Shown here: positions 42,832-54,900 of the stretch, one piece after another
How positions within the stretch are numbered: position 1 is the first letter of the stretch
Layout of the letters: every line of letters starts with the position of its first letter
Source: an uncultured Clostridia bacterium
GTDB taxonomy: Bacteria > Bacillota > Clostridia > TANB77 > CAG-508
Length of the DNA: 64,000 nt
Reading direction: 5' to 3'
Assembly: GCA_934120045.1 (NCBI GenBank)
Contig: CAKOTF010000003.1
Span: forward strand, 124,001 to 188,000
Notes under the pieces: model-generated
Databases searched by the model: none
Told to the model about the DNA's origin: nothing
The model's input: only the letters and a program-made list of their open reading frames with translations
Translations under genes and position numbers: made by a program

Positions 42832-44595
42832 ATGTTAAAACTAATAAAAAATTTTACAAAAAAAGAATGGATTTTGGCATTAATGTGTTTAGTATTAGTA
42901 GTTACACAAGTATGGTTAGAATTAAAAATGCCTGACTATATGTCTGAAATAACAAAACTAGTACAAACAGAAGGAAGCCAAATGAAAGATATTCTAGTAA
43001 ATGGTGGATATATGCTTGCATGTGCACTAGGAAGTTTAGTTGCAGCAGTAATTACAGGATATATAACATCAAGAATATCATCAAACTTTTCAAAGACAAT
43101 CAGAAAAAAACTATTCAATAAAGTAGAAGATTTAGCAATGCAAGAAGTAAAACAATTTTCTACAAGTAGTTTAATAACAAGAACAACAAATGATATAACA
43201 CAAATAGAAATGTTAATAGCAATGGGATTACAACTATTAATAAAAGCCCCAATAACAGCAATATGGGCAATAACAAAAATATTAAATAAAAGTTGGCAAT
43301 GGAGTGCAATTACAGCAGTAGCAGTAGCTATATTGATGGCTACAATAGCAACATTAATGATAATTGTATTACCAAGATTTAAGAAAGTACAAAAATTAAT
43401 TGATAAATTAAATGGAGTAACTCGTGAGAATCTAACAGGAATAAGAGTTGTAAGAGCATTTAATGCAGAACAATATCAAGAAGAAAAATTTGATAAAGCA
43501 AATAATAACTTAACAAATCAACAATTATTTAACCAAAAAGTATTTGCAGTAATGCAACCAATGATGTATATAATTATGTATATGGTAACACTATCAATTT
43601 ATTATGTTGGAGCATATCTAATAAAAGATGCAGGAATGGCAGATAAAATATCACTATTTGGAGATATGGTAGTATTTAGTTCTTATGCAATGCAAGTAAT
43701 AATGTCATTCTTAATGTTAGCAATGATATTTATGATGTTACCAAGAGCACAAGTATCTGCAAATCGTATTAATGAAGTATTAGATACAGAAATAAGTATA
43801 AAAGATGGAAAAATAAATACAAAAACAAATAATGAAGTTGGAACAGTTGAATTTAAAAATGTATCATTTAAATATCCAGATGCAGATGAATATTTATTAA
43901 AAGATATATCATTTAAAGCAAATAAAGGAGATACAGTAGCATTTATAGGATCAACAGGAAGTGGAAAATCAACATTAATAAATTTAATTCCAAGATTTTA
44001 TGATGTAACAGAAGGTGAAGTACTTGTAGATGGAATAAATGTAAAAAATTATACACAAGAATTTTTACATGATAAAATAGGATATGTACCACAAAAGGCT
44101 GTAATGTTTAATGGAACAGTAAAATCAAATATATCTTATGGTGATAATGGAAAAGAAAAGCCAACAGATGAACAAATAAAAAAAGCTATAGAAGTTGCCC
44201 AAGGAACAGAATTTGTAGAAAAAATGGATGGACAATATGATGCACATATGGCGCAAGGTGGAACAAATGTATCTGGTGGACAAAAACAAAGATTATCAAT
44301 AGCTAGAGCAATAGCAAGAAATCCAGAAATATATATATTTGATGATAGTTTTTCAGCATTAGACTATAAAACAGATAGTGTATTAAGAAAAGAATTGAAA
44401 AAATATACATCTGATGCAACAAGCTTAATTGTAGCACAAAGAATAGGAACAATTATGAATGCAGACCAAATTGTAGTATTAGACAATGGTGTAATTGTTG
44501 GAAAAGGAACACATAAAGAGTTATTAAAAACATGTGAAGTATATAAACAAATAGCTCTATCTCAATTATCAAAGGAGGAATTAGAAAATGGCTAA
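42832..44595 (+). CDS. ABC exporter half-transporter, degenerate catalytic site
   Basis: This 587-residue ABC exporter subunit has six transmembrane spans in the first 300 residues and a nucleotide-binding domain. Walker A is GSTGSGKST (about 373-381) and the signature is VSGGQKQR (about 480-487). Walker B IYIFDDSFSALD has Asp 505 where the catalytic Glu is expected. This pairs with an opposite defect in the next gene, as in heterodimeric exporters such as TM287/288. It likely exports a drug, lipid or peptide; the substrate is unknown. It overlaps the next ORF by 8 nt. AAGGGAGAAAG precedes the ATG. Confidence 0.92.
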   Translation: MLKLIKNFTKKEWILALMCLVLVVTQVWLELKMPDYMSEITKLVQTEGSQMKDILVNGGYMLACALGSLVAAVITGYITSRISSNFSKTIRKKLFNKVEDLAMQEVKQFSTSSLITRTTNDITQIEMLIAMGLQLLIKAPITAIWAITKILNKSWQWSAITAVAVAILMATIATLMIIVLPRFKKVQKLIDKLNGVTRENLTGIRVVRAFNAEQYQEEKFDKANNNLTNQQLFNQKVFAVMQPMMYIIMYMVTLSIYYVGAYLIKDAGMADKISLFGDMVVFSSYAMQVIMSFLMLAMIFMMLPRAQVSANRINEVLDTEISIKDGKINTKTNNEVGTVEFKNVSFKYPDADEYLLKDISFKANKGDTVAFIGSTGSGKSTLINLIPRFYDVTEGEVLVDGINVKNYTQEFLHDKIGYVPQKAVMFNGTVKSNISYGDNGKEKPTDEQIKKAIEVAQGTEFVEKMDGQYDAHMAQGGTNVSGGQKQRLSIARAIARNPEIYIFDDSFSALDYKTDSVLRKELKKYTSDATSLIVAQRIGTIMNADQIVVLDNGVIVGKGTHKELLKTCEVYKQIALSQLSKEELENG

Positions 44596-46444
44596 TAATC
44601 AATCAAGACCTCCTAGAAGAGGACCAATGGGACCTGGTATGGGACCAGGAGTGGGAGAAAAAGCTAAAGATTTTAAATCAGCAGTAAAAAGATTAGTAAA
44701 AGAATTAGGAAAATTCAAAATATTAATAATAATTGCATTAATATTAGCAATTGCAGGAGCAGTTTTATCAATTTCTGCACCAGATAGATTATCAAAATTA
44801 ACAGATGAAATACAAGCAGGAATAATTCCAAAGATGGAAAATGGTCAAATAATAATGCCTGAAATTAATATGGATTCAATAAAATCAATTGCAATATCAT
44901 TAGTTATTTTATATTTATGTAGTGCAATATGTACATTTATACAATCAATTTGTATGACAGAAGTTGCAAATAATTTTGCAAGAAGTTTAAGAACAAGAAT
45001 ATCAGTAAAAATAAATAAATTACCACTTAGCTATTTTGATAGACATCAATCTGGTGATACACTTTCAAGGGTAACAAATGATGTTGATACAATAGCACAA
45101 ACAATGAACCAATCATTAGGATCATTAGTAAGTAATATAACATTATTTTTAGGTTCAATAATAATGATGTTTTACACTAACTGGATAATGGCATTAACAG
45201 CAATATTATCAAGTTTACTTGGATTTATGGGAATGTTTGCAGTACTTGCAAAATCACAAAAATATTTCGTTGCAAAACAAGAAGAACTTGGAAACTTAAA
45301 TGGACATATTGAAGAAGTATATTCAGGTTTAAATGTTGTAAAAGCATATAATGGTAAAAAAGAATCAGACAAAAAATTTGATGAATATAATCAAAAAGTA
45401 TGTGAAGCAAACAGAAAGAGTCAATTTTTATCAGGAATAATGCAACCTATAATGAACTTTATAGGAAACTTTGGATATGTTGCAGTTTGTATAGTTGGAG
45501 CATTATTAACAATGAATAATGTAATATCATTTGGTGTAATCATTGCATTTATAACATATGTAAGATTATTTACAAATCCATTATCACAAATTGCACAAAG
45601 TATGACATCACTTCAATCAACAGCAGCTGCAAGTGAAAGAGTATTTGAATTTTTAGATGAGAAAGAAATGGCTGATCAATCAAAAATAAATAAAACATTA
45701 GATAAAAATAATGTAAAAGGAAAAATTGAATTTGATAATGTTGTATTCCAATATGACAATAATGATAAGCCAACAATTAAAAACTTTACAGCAACAGCTG
45801 AACCTGGTCAAAAAATTGCAATAGTAGGACCAACAGGAGCTGGAAAAACAACAATGGTAAATCTTCTTATGAAATTCTATGACATTAATTCAGGAGATAT
45901 TAGAATTGATGGTGTTTCAACAAAAGAATTATCAAGAGAAAATATACATAGTTTATTTACAATGGTATTACAAGATACATGGTTATTTGAAGGAACTGTA
46001 AAAGAAAATATTATATATAATCAAAAAAATGTAAGTGATGAAAGAGTAAAAGAAGTATGTAAAGAAGTTGGATTAGATCACTTTATCAGAACATTACCAA
46101 AAGGATATGATTCTTATTTATCAGAAAATGATAGTGTTTCAGCAGGTCAAAGACAATTACTTACAATTGCAAGAGGAATGATACAAGATTCACCATTCTT
46201 GATATTAGACGAAGCAACATCAAATGTAGATACAAGAACAGAAGAATTAGTTCAGGTTGCAATGGATAAACTTACAGAAGGAAGGACATCATTTATAATT
46301 GCACATAGATTGTCTACAATAAAAAATGCAGATTTAATATTAGTAATGAAAGATGGAAATATAGTAGAACAAGGAAATCATGAGCAATTAATGGAAAAGA
46401 ATGGAGCTTATGCTGAATTATATAATTCTCAATTTGAGTTATAA
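44588..46444 (+). CDS. ABC exporter half-transporter, consensus Walker B
   Basis: This 618-residue partner of the preceding gene has a Pro/Gly-rich N-terminus (about 25 residues), six spans and a nucleotide-binding domain. Walker A GPTGAGKTT starts near 414 and Walker B is LILDEATSNVD with catalytic Glu 542. The signature reads VSAGQRQLL, with Ala at the second position where Gly is usual. In the heterodimer this gives one competent and one weakened ATP site. The 8-nt overlap suggests fixed stoichiometry. Confidence 0.92.
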   Translation: MANNQSRPPRRGPMGPGMGPGVGEKAKDFKSAVKRLVKELGKFKILIIIALILAIAGAVLSISAPDRLSKLTDEIQAGIIPKMENGQIIMPEINMDSIKSIAISLVILYLCSAICTFIQSICMTEVANNFARSLRTRISVKINKLPLSYFDRHQSGDTLSRVTNDVDTIAQTMNQSLGSLVSNITLFLGSIIMMFYTNWIMALTAILSSLLGFMGMFAVLAKSQKYFVAKQEELGNLNGHIEEVYSGLNVVKAYNGKKESDKKFDEYNQKVCEANRKSQFLSGIMQPIMNFIGNFGYVAVCIVGALLTMNNVISFGVIIAFITYVRLFTNPLSQIAQSMTSLQSTAAASERVFEFLDEKEMADQSKINKTLDKNNVKGKIEFDNVVFQYDNNDKPTIKNFTATAEPGQKIAIVGPTGAGKTTMVNLLMKFYDINSGDIRIDGVSTKELSRENIHSLFTMVLQDTWLFEGTVKENIIYNQKNVSDERVKEVCKEVGLDHFIRTLPKGYDSYLSENDSVSAGQRQLLTIARGMIQDSPFLILDEATSNVDTRTEELVQVAMDKLTEGRTSFIIAHRLSTIKNADLILVMKDGNIVEQGNHEQLMEKNGAYAELYNSQFEL

Positions 46445-46479
46445 TATATAATTAGTAGTAAATATATTTGTTTAAAGAC

Positions 46480-46508
46480 TTGACATAAAGTAAACACGGT
46501 GATATAAT
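46480..46508 (+). promoter_or_regulatory. Promoter of the 66-residue foreign-type gene
   Basis: Perfect TTGACA (46480-46485) and TATAAT (46503-46508) are spaced by 17 bp, 31 nt before the start codon. Confidence 0.88.
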
Positions 46509-46539
46509 TTAAAAATCAAATATAGGAGGTATAGGCAAT

Positions 46540-46740
46540 ATGATTATCGAAGAGATTCTTGATGCACGGGATGAGTGTGTCATGATGAAGATCACTGGCG
46601 AGAAGGTTAGGTTTAATCGTCTTCGCTCGTTGTGTAAAAAGTACAATGAGCATGAAGATGAAAAAGTTTTTGACCTTTCCGCTGATGATTCTGCATTTTG
46701 GCGGCAAGTTAATCAGTACCTAACTGACTTGGTCAAATAA
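46540..46740 (+). CDS. Unknown 66-residue protein, foreign composition
   Basis: No family is recognised. The protein is charged and likely helical (MIIEEILDARDECVMMKITG at the start, FDLSADDSAFWRQVNQYL near the end). Codon use is unlike the neighbours: CGG twice, CGC, CGT, TCG, TCC and GGC within 66 codons. It stands alone between a perfect promoter and a terminator, with AGGAGG upstream of the ATG. Base composition matches the genes at 8421-9575 and 39589-39900. Confidence 0.72.
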   Translation: MIIEEILDARDECVMMKITGEKVRFNRLRSLCKKYNEHEDEKVFDLSADDSAFWRQVNQYLTDLVK

Positions 46741-46754
46741 TTATTGACCTAAAA

Positions 46755-46794
46755 AAAGAGGCTATACTATGAAAATAGTGTAGTCTCTTTTTTT
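46755..46794. terminator. Bidirectional terminator
   Basis: A 16-bp stem (46755-46770 with 46775-46790) closes on a GAAA tetraloop, with A- and T-runs at either side. It serves the 66-residue gene and, on the reverse strand, uvrB. Confidence 0.88.
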
Positions 46795-46798
46795 ACTA

Positions 46799-48754
46799 TT
46801 ACAATAATTTTTCTAATTCTTTAATTTTGTCACGTAATTCAGCAGCTTGTTCAAATTCCATTTTACTAGCATGTTCAAGCATTTCATCTGTAAGTTTAGA
46901 AATAGTAGATTGAATATCTTCTTCTTTTTCAAATTTATATTCAACACCAATATTTTCTGTTTGAATAGCTTTAATAGAATCTCTAATAGATTTCTTTATT
47001 GTTTTTGGAATTATATGATGTTCTTCATTATATGTTTCTTGGATAGAACGTCTTCTATTAGTTTCACTAATAGCTTTTTCCATAGAATCTGTAAGAGAAT
47101 CACCATACATAATAACAGTTCCATCTGTATTTCTAGCAGCACGCCCAATTGTTTGAATCAAAGAACGTTCAGAACGAAGAAATCCTTCTTTATCTGCATC
47201 TAATATTGCAACAAGAGAAACTTCAGGAATATCAAGACCTTCTCTTAAAAGGTTTATTCCAACCAAAACATCAAATTCACCTAAACGAAGTTTTCTAATA
47301 ATTTCCATTCTTTCTAGTGCTTTTATATCTGAATGCATGTAATTAACTTTAATGTCTAGACTTTTTAAATAAGATGTTAAATCTTCAGCCATCTTTTTGG
47401 TTAGTGTTGTGACTAAAATTCTTTCTTTTCGTTCAACTCTAATTCTAATTTGTTCAATTAAATCATCAACTTGATTTGTAACTGGTTTTACTTCAATCTT
47501 TGGGTCTAGCAATCCAGTAGGACGGATAATCTGTTCAACAACATTTTCTTTTGAATGTTCTTGTTCATAATCACCAGGTGTAGCACTAACAAAAACAACT
47601 TGATTTATTCTATCTTCAAATTCATTAAATGTTAGAGGTCTATTGTCATAAGCAGAAGGTAATCTAAAACCATATTTTACTAAAGAATCTTTACGAGCTC
47701 TATCACCATTATACATAGCTCTTACTTGAGGGATTGTAGCATGTGATTCATCTATTAATAATAAGAAATCATCTGGAAAATAATCAAATAGTGTAAATGG
47801 AGCACTTCCTGGTTCTCTACCACTAATGTGTCTTGAATAATTTTCAATACCCTGACAGAATCCAGTTTCTTTCATCATTTCCATGTCGAAATTTGTTCTT
47901 TCTTGTATTCTTTGTGCTTCAATTAATTTATTTTGGCTTTTAAAATATGCTACTCTTTCATTCATTTCTTCTTCAATAGTTTTTAAAGCTCTTTCCATTT
48001 TATCTTTTGAAGTAACATAATGTGAGTTAGGAAATATCATTACATGTTGTCTTGTTCCAATTGATTTTCCTGTAACAGGATTTATTTCAGAAATCTTTTC
48101 AATTTCATCACCCCAGAATTCTGCTCTTATGGCAGATTCGCTTTTATCTGAAGGATAAATTTCTAAAATATCACCTTTAGCTCTAAAAGTACCTCTTTTG
48201 AAATCAATTTCATTCCTAGAATATTGCATATTTATTAATTTTTTCATTATTTTATCTCTAGAAATTTCCATACCAGGTCTTAAAGAAACAATCATATTTT
48301 CATAATCGATAGGGTCACCTAGACCATATATACATGAAACAGAAGCAACTATAATAACATCTCTTGTTTCGAATAATGATGCTGTTGCAGAATGACGTAA
48401 TTTATCAATTTCATCATTAATAGAAGCATCTTTTTCTATATATGTATCACTTTGGGCAATATAGCTTTCTGGTTGATAATAATCATAATAACTTACAAAA
48501 TATTCAACATGATTTTCAGGAAAAAATTCTTTAAATTCTGAATAAAGTTGACCAGCTAAAGTTTTATTATGTGCTAAAACTAATGTTGGTTTTTGAACAT
48601 TTTGAATTATATTAGCCATTGTAAAAGTTTTACCAGAACCTGTAACACCTAAAAGTGTTTGAAATTTTTTTCCTTGTTCTATGCCTTTTGATAGATATTC
48701 AATTGCTTGTGGTTGATCACCTGTTGGTTTATATTCTGAATGTAATTTAAACAT
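46799..48754 (-). CDS. uvrB: Excinuclease ABC subunit UvrB
   Basis: This 651-residue helicase-like damage verifier of nucleotide excision repair has Walker A GVTGSGKT (about 39-46), the beta-hairpin region YYDYYQPESYI, and helicase motifs such as LLIDESHATIPQ and LLREGLDIPEVS. A C-terminal UVR domain (about 615-650) binds UvrC. uvrA and uvrC are not adjacent. AAGGAG precedes the ATG on the reverse strand. Confidence 0.97.
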   Translation of the reverse strand: MFKLHSEYKPTGDQPQAIEYLSKGIEQGKKFQTLLGVTGSGKTFTMANIIQNVQKPTLVLAHNKTLAGQLYSEFKEFFPENHVEYFVSYYDYYQPESYIAQSDTYIEKDASINDEIDKLRHSATASLFETRDVIIVASVSCIYGLGDPIDYENMIVSLRPGMEISRDKIMKKLINMQYSRNEIDFKRGTFRAKGDILEIYPSDKSESAIRAEFWGDEIEKISEINPVTGKSIGTRQHVMIFPNSHYVTSKDKMERALKTIEEEMNERVAYFKSQNKLIEAQRIQERTNFDMEMMKETGFCQGIENYSRHISGREPGSAPFTLFDYFPDDFLLLIDESHATIPQVRAMYNGDRARKDSLVKYGFRLPSAYDNRPLTFNEFEDRINQVVFVSATPGDYEQEHSKENVVEQIIRPTGLLDPKIEVKPVTNQVDDLIEQIRIRVERKERILVTTLTKKMAEDLTSYLKSLDIKVNYMHSDIKALERMEIIRKLRLGEFDVLVGINLLREGLDIPEVSLVAILDADKEGFLRSERSLIQTIGRAARNTDGTVIMYGDSLTDSMEKAISETNRRRSIQETYNEEHHIIPKTIKKSIRDSIKAIQTENIGVEYKFEKEEDIQSTISKLTDEMLEHASKMEFEQAAELRDKIKELEKLL

Positions 48755-48783
48755 AAATATCTCCTTATAAATTTAATGTAACC

Positions 48784-48812
48784 AGTATATCACAAAATTA
48801 AAAATACAACAA
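48784..48812 (-). promoter_or_regulatory. Promoter of uvrB
   Basis: On the reverse strand, TATACT (plus 48784-48789) with an upstream TGN extended -10, and TTGTTG (48807-48812), are spaced by 17 bp. No GAACN4GTTC-type LexA site was seen nearby. Confidence 0.6.
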
Positions 48813-48863
48813 TTGTTTGGCAAAAAAAACATGAAAAAAACTTGCAAAAAAGCGCTAAATTTG

Positions 48864-48892
48864 TTGAAAAAAAATGCTTATTATGATATAAA
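48864..48892 (+). promoter_or_regulatory. Promoter of the giant surface protein gene
   Basis: TTGAAA (48864-48869) and TATAAA (48887-48892) are spaced by 17 bp, about 35 nt before the start codon. It diverges from the uvrB promoter. Confidence 0.75.
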
Positions 48893-48926
48893 ATATATAG
48901 AGAGAATACATATGGAGGATAAAAAA

Positions 48927-51900
48927 ATGCGAAGAGATACAAGATTTAGAAAAAAGGTAAAAAATGTAATTATATTAGCAATGATTACAATTATTTTTAT
49001 AGGAGTATATTTGAATATTAATAATTCAAGAGCGAAAGAAACAATAAAAATTGAAGCCAATGTATCAGATAGCATTAGTGCAACAAATGTGCAACAAATT
49101 GTTCTTGAAGCAACCAAAAATGATTTGGGAAATTATGAAATTATATTACCAGAATATGTAAATAATTTAAAAACTGTGCAATATATAAATGAATCAAATA
49201 ATACAATTCAAGATAATAAGATAATCCTTTCAACAGATGAGATAAATAATAAAAAAATTTCTTTAAAAGCAGAATTTGATCAAAAAAATGTGACAAAAGA
49301 TACAGAAAATGTAGTTTTATATAACCAAAAAATAAATTTAAATGATAAAGGAATTAGTGTTGATGGATATATGCCATTAAAATCAGAAGTAAATATAACT
49401 CAAACAGGAAGTGATATGATATTAAAAGTATTATATTCAGATAACAATGGTGAAAAAATTACATATATCCCAAGTGAATATGAACAAACATTAAAAATAA
49501 CATTAAATAAAAAAATGTATAGGGTAGAACAAAGTTTAATAAGTTCTACAGATGCAGAATATATAGTAGTAGAGCAAAGCAATTCAGAATTAGTAATAAA
49601 TAATATATCATCAAATACAATAGATATAACAAATGAAGAAGTTCCAACAATTATCTCAAGTCAATATAATGGAGAAGATAACAAATATTATTTTGCTGGA
49701 GGACCAATAGCAAACTCACAAATAGAAAGTATAAAATTTGTTACAAATCCAAAAGAAGTACTTGGAACAAAATGGGATGCGTCAGAGAATGGAGATAATA
49801 GTGTAATAGCTGGATATATAGATAGTAATGGAAATGAATTATATGAAATATATGTAGCATCAAATTCAGATAAAACAACAAAAGTATATACACCAGAAGA
49901 CGCAAGTTATATGTTTTATGAATGTAGCAATTTAACAACAATAGATATTCAAAATTTAGGTACAAGTAAAACAATAAACATGAACAGCATGTTTGCAATG
50001 TGTACAAATATTACAACATTGGAATTACAAAATTTTGATACAAGTAATGTAGAAGATATGGAAAATATGTTTTTTGGATGTGAAAATCTTGAAACATTAG
50101 ATATAAGTAATTTTATTACAGCAAAAGTAACAATAATGAGTAATATGTTCCAAAATTGTAAAAAGTTAACAGAATTAAATTTGGAAAGTTTTGATACATC
50201 TAAAGTAATTGATATGAACAGTATGTTTAATGGATGTGAAAGTTTAACAATATTAAATTTAAACAATTTTAATACAACAGAAGTAACAGACATGAGTTGG
50301 ATGTTTTATAACTGTAAAAATATTACAACTTTAGATATAAGCAATTTTGATACAAGTAATGTAATAGATATGAGTGCAATGTTTTCTACATGTGAGAATT
50401 TAACAACATTGAATATAAGCAATTTTAATACAACAGAAGTAACAAGTATGAATGCAATGTTTTCAGACTGTAAGAAATTGCAAATATTGAATATAAGCAA
50501 TTTTAATATAAGTAAAGTTGAAGATATGAGTTTTATGTTTTCTGGATGTAATAAATTATCAGAATTAGACTTAGGAAAACAATTTACAAAAATAGCAAAC
50601 GAAAATGAAGGAATTTTTGATGGATTAGAAGAAAATCAACTAGTAATTAAAGTACCAAGTGCAATATATGCAGGAGAAAATGAGATAAAACTAAATAATG
50701 GTTCAACAGATATAATAACTTTCTTAGACAATGTTAAAGTTGAATGCAAATATAAAATAGAATGGAAAAAAGTATCAAGTTCAGTAGATATTGCTCAAAA
50801 ACAAATAGATGTTGTTCTACAAGCAGAAGGAGTTAATACAACATATGATTCAGCAAAAATCTTGACAGATGAAATTTCAAAATATTTGCAATTATATATA
50901 GATGAGAAAATAGTAGATAATGTGACTGTTACGATAGAAAATCAAGAAGTAAAAAACGGAAAACTACAATGTACATTGAAAATTAAAAATGAAGGAATAA
51001 AAGATGGAGAAGGTATAGCATTAATTATAAAAGAAGATTCTGCAATAGATAAATATGGTAATGGAAATCTTGAAATAAAATTAATAATTGCAGAACCATT
51101 ACCTATAATGCAAAATACACAATATAATGGAGATGATAATAAATATTATTTTGCAGGAGGAACAATAGAAAATTCGAAAATAGAAAGCATAAAATTTGTT
51201 GCAAGTAAAGAAGAAGTTTTAGGTACACAATGGGATGCATCAGAAAATGGAAACAATAGTGTAATAGCTGGATATGTAGATAGTAATAATAATGGACTAT
51301 ATGAAATATATGTAGCATCAAACTCAGAAAAAACGACAAAAGTATATATGCCAGAAGATGCAAGTTATATGTTTTATGAAGGTAATAATTTAACGACAAT
51401 AGATTTACAAAATATAAATACAAGTAAAACAATAAATATGAACAGTATGTTTGCAACATGTAACAATATTACAACACTAGATTTAAGTAATTTTGATACA
51501 AGTGAAGTAACAGATATGGAAAATATGTTCTATAAGAATGAAAAATTAAGAACATTAAACATAAGTAGTTTTAATACATCAAAAGTAACAACAATGAGCA
51601 ACATGTTTTCAAATTGTACAAGCTTGGCAGAATTAGATTTAAATAACTTTAATACAAGTAAAGTAACAGATATGAATAGTATGTTTTTTGAATGTAGAAA
51701 CTTAACAACATTAAATGTAAGCAACTTTGATACAGTAGAAACAACAGATATGAGTTGGATGTTTTATAATTGTAACAATTTAACAACATTAGATTTAAGT
51801 AGTTTTAATGTAAATAAAGTAGTTGACATGAGTTCAATATTTAGTAAATGTAGTAATTTAGAAACTTTGGACTTAGGAAAACAATTTACACAAATCCCAA

Positions 51901-54900
51901 GTGAATATGAAAATATGTTTGATGGAATAGGAAGTAATAAAACATTAATAATATATGTCCCAGAAACAATATATTCTGGAGAAAAAGAAATAAGACTAAA
52001 TAATACATCAGAAGAAAAAATACAAGTATCAAATAATGTTACAATAAATTGTAAATATAGAATAGATTTTAAAGAAGTATCTAAAACAATAAATGCAGGA
52101 CAAAAACAGATAGATTTGGTATTACAAGCAGAAGGTGTTAATACAACATATAATTTAACTAAACTAACATCAGAAAATTTAGAAGACTATATAGAAATAT
52201 ATGCAAATGGTGTAAAAAGAAATGATGTAACATTAACATTGGTAAAACAAGAAGTAATAAGTGGAAATTTACAATGTACATTGAAAATAAATTACGGAAA
52301 TATTCAAGAGGATGAAGGAACAAAACTAGTGATAAAAAGAGAAACAGTACAAGACGAATATGGAAATGGTAATCTTGAATATGAGTTAGCACTTATAGAA
52401 CCAACACCTATAATAAAAAATACACAATATAACGGAAGTAATAATAAATACTATTTTGCAGGAGGAACAATAGAAAACTCAAAAATAGAAAGCATAAAAT
52501 TTGTATCAAGTAAAGAAGCTGTTATAGGAACAAAATGGGATGCATCAGAAAACGGAGATAACAGTGTAATAGCTGGATATATAGATAGTAATAATAATGG
52601 ATTATATGAAATATATATAGCATCAAATTCAGTAAAAACAACAAAGGTATATACACCTGAAGATGTAAGCTATATGTTTTATAGTTGTAATAATTTAACA
52701 ACAATAGATGTACAAAATTTAGATACAAGCAAAACAATAAATATGAATAGTATGTTTGCAATATGTAACAATGTTACAACACTAAATTTAAGTAGTTTTG
52801 ATACAAGCAAAGTAATAGACATGGAAAATATGTTTTATAAGAATGAAAAACTAGTAACATTGGATATAAGTAGTTTTAATACATCAGAAGTAACAACAAT
52901 GAGTAATATGTTTTCAAATTGTACAAGTTTGACAAAATTAGATTTAAATAACTTTGATACAAGTAAAGTAACAGATATGAACAGTATGTTCTTTGAATGT
53001 AGAAACTTAGCTACATTAAACATAAGTAATTTTAATACACCTCAAGTAACAGATATGAGTTATATGTTCTATAATAATCAAAAACTAACAACAATAAATG
53101 TAAGTAATTTTAATACAAGTAATACAGTATATATGGGGGCAATGTTTTCTGGATGTAGTGCTATAACAACATTAGATATAAGCAATTTTGATATAAGCAA
53201 AGTAGAAGATATGAGTTCAATGTTTAGAAGATGTAGTAACTTAACAACATTAGATTTAGGAAAAAAATTCACACAAATAGCAAGTGAATATGAAGATATG
53301 TTTGATGGAATAGGAAGTAATACAACATTAGTAATAAAAGTGCCAGAAGCAATATATTCAGGAGAGAAAGAAATAAGATTAAATAATACATCAGAAGAAA
53401 AAATACAATTTCCAAATAATGTTACAATAGATTGCAAATACAGAATAGACTGGAAAAAAATATCAAGTACAATAAACACAGAACAAAAACAAATTGAATT
53501 AATATTACAAGCAGAAGGAATTAATACAACATATAGTTCTAATAAATTAACAAATTCTAATCTAGAAAAGTATTTCGAAATATATGTTGATAGAGAAAAA
53601 ACAACAGATATAAATATATCAATAAATAACCAAGAGGTTATTAATAATAAATTACAATGTACATTAACATTAGGCTTTGAGAATGCAGTAGAAAGTGGAG
53701 AAGTAAGTATATTAATTAAAAGAGGAACTACTCAAGACCAATACGAGAATAGCAACTTAGAACAAAAAATAATAGTTGATAGTGTAGATTTTATAAAACC
53801 TTCAATTAAATACACATATTCAAAATCTGATATAGATAAAGATAATAAAACATTAACAATTAATTTTACTGCAACAGATAAAAACTTAGATACAGCAGCA
53901 TCTGTATTACAAAAGAGTGATTTGAGTTTAGCAATATATAATTATGACTCAAATGGAAAAGGATATTGGGAAAATGTAGATATATTAGATGCTAATAATA
54001 CATTTACTCAAAATATTAATGGAAAAGAAATTGATTATGTATTAACAATAAAAACACTTCCAATAGATATTGTAGAAAAATATGCAGGAAGAAGTGGATA
54101 TGTAACACTTACTATACCAAAAGATAAAATTGTGGATACATTTGGAAATAAAAATGATGCAAAAACAATTACAGTAGGAATAAATGAGCCAACAGGAAAT
54201 GGAAATAATCAGATTGTCGATGTAATAAACCCAATATGGACTGCAAGCAATATGACTTTTGATAATCAACAAGGAAAAATAACATTTAAATTAATTGGAA
54301 CAGATAAATATTTTAAAGAATCAACATTAACTTCAAATAAAATAAAAACATTTATTGGCAAAGACGAAATAACTGGAACAATTGATATGAATATTGCGAA
54401 AACCAGTGATTTAACAGAAAAAAGAGATGAAGTAAATACAGTATATGGAATAGAATATTTAGTAACAATAAGTAATGTAAAATCACTTTATGAAGGTAAT
54501 TTAAAACTAATAATAAATTCAGCGACTCTTGAAGATTTATATGGAAATTTCAGTAAAGAGACAGAAATATCATCATTAGGAATTGTAGATTTCAAGAAAC
54601 CAAGTATTACAAAAATATCATCAGAAGTAGATAAAACAGCTAAAACGGAAAAAATTGTTTTTGAAGTAAGAGATAATTATTTTAAAGCAAGTACTTTAAA
54701 TAAAAATGATATAAAGATTTTTGTTGATGAAGAGGATACTGGAAGTGAATTAACTAAAGAATTATCTGAAAAAGAAATACTTGATGAAAATGGTAAAAAA
54801 ATCGGAATAAAATATACACTTCTAATAAGTGGATTTGAACAAAGAAAAAATGTAAATAACAAAAACTATAAAAATTGGAGTGGAACAGTAAGAATAGAAG

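Noticed and set aside
48755..48926. LexA/SOS box before uvrB
   Set aside because: No GAACN4GTTC-like palindrome was seen between uvrB and the giant gene.
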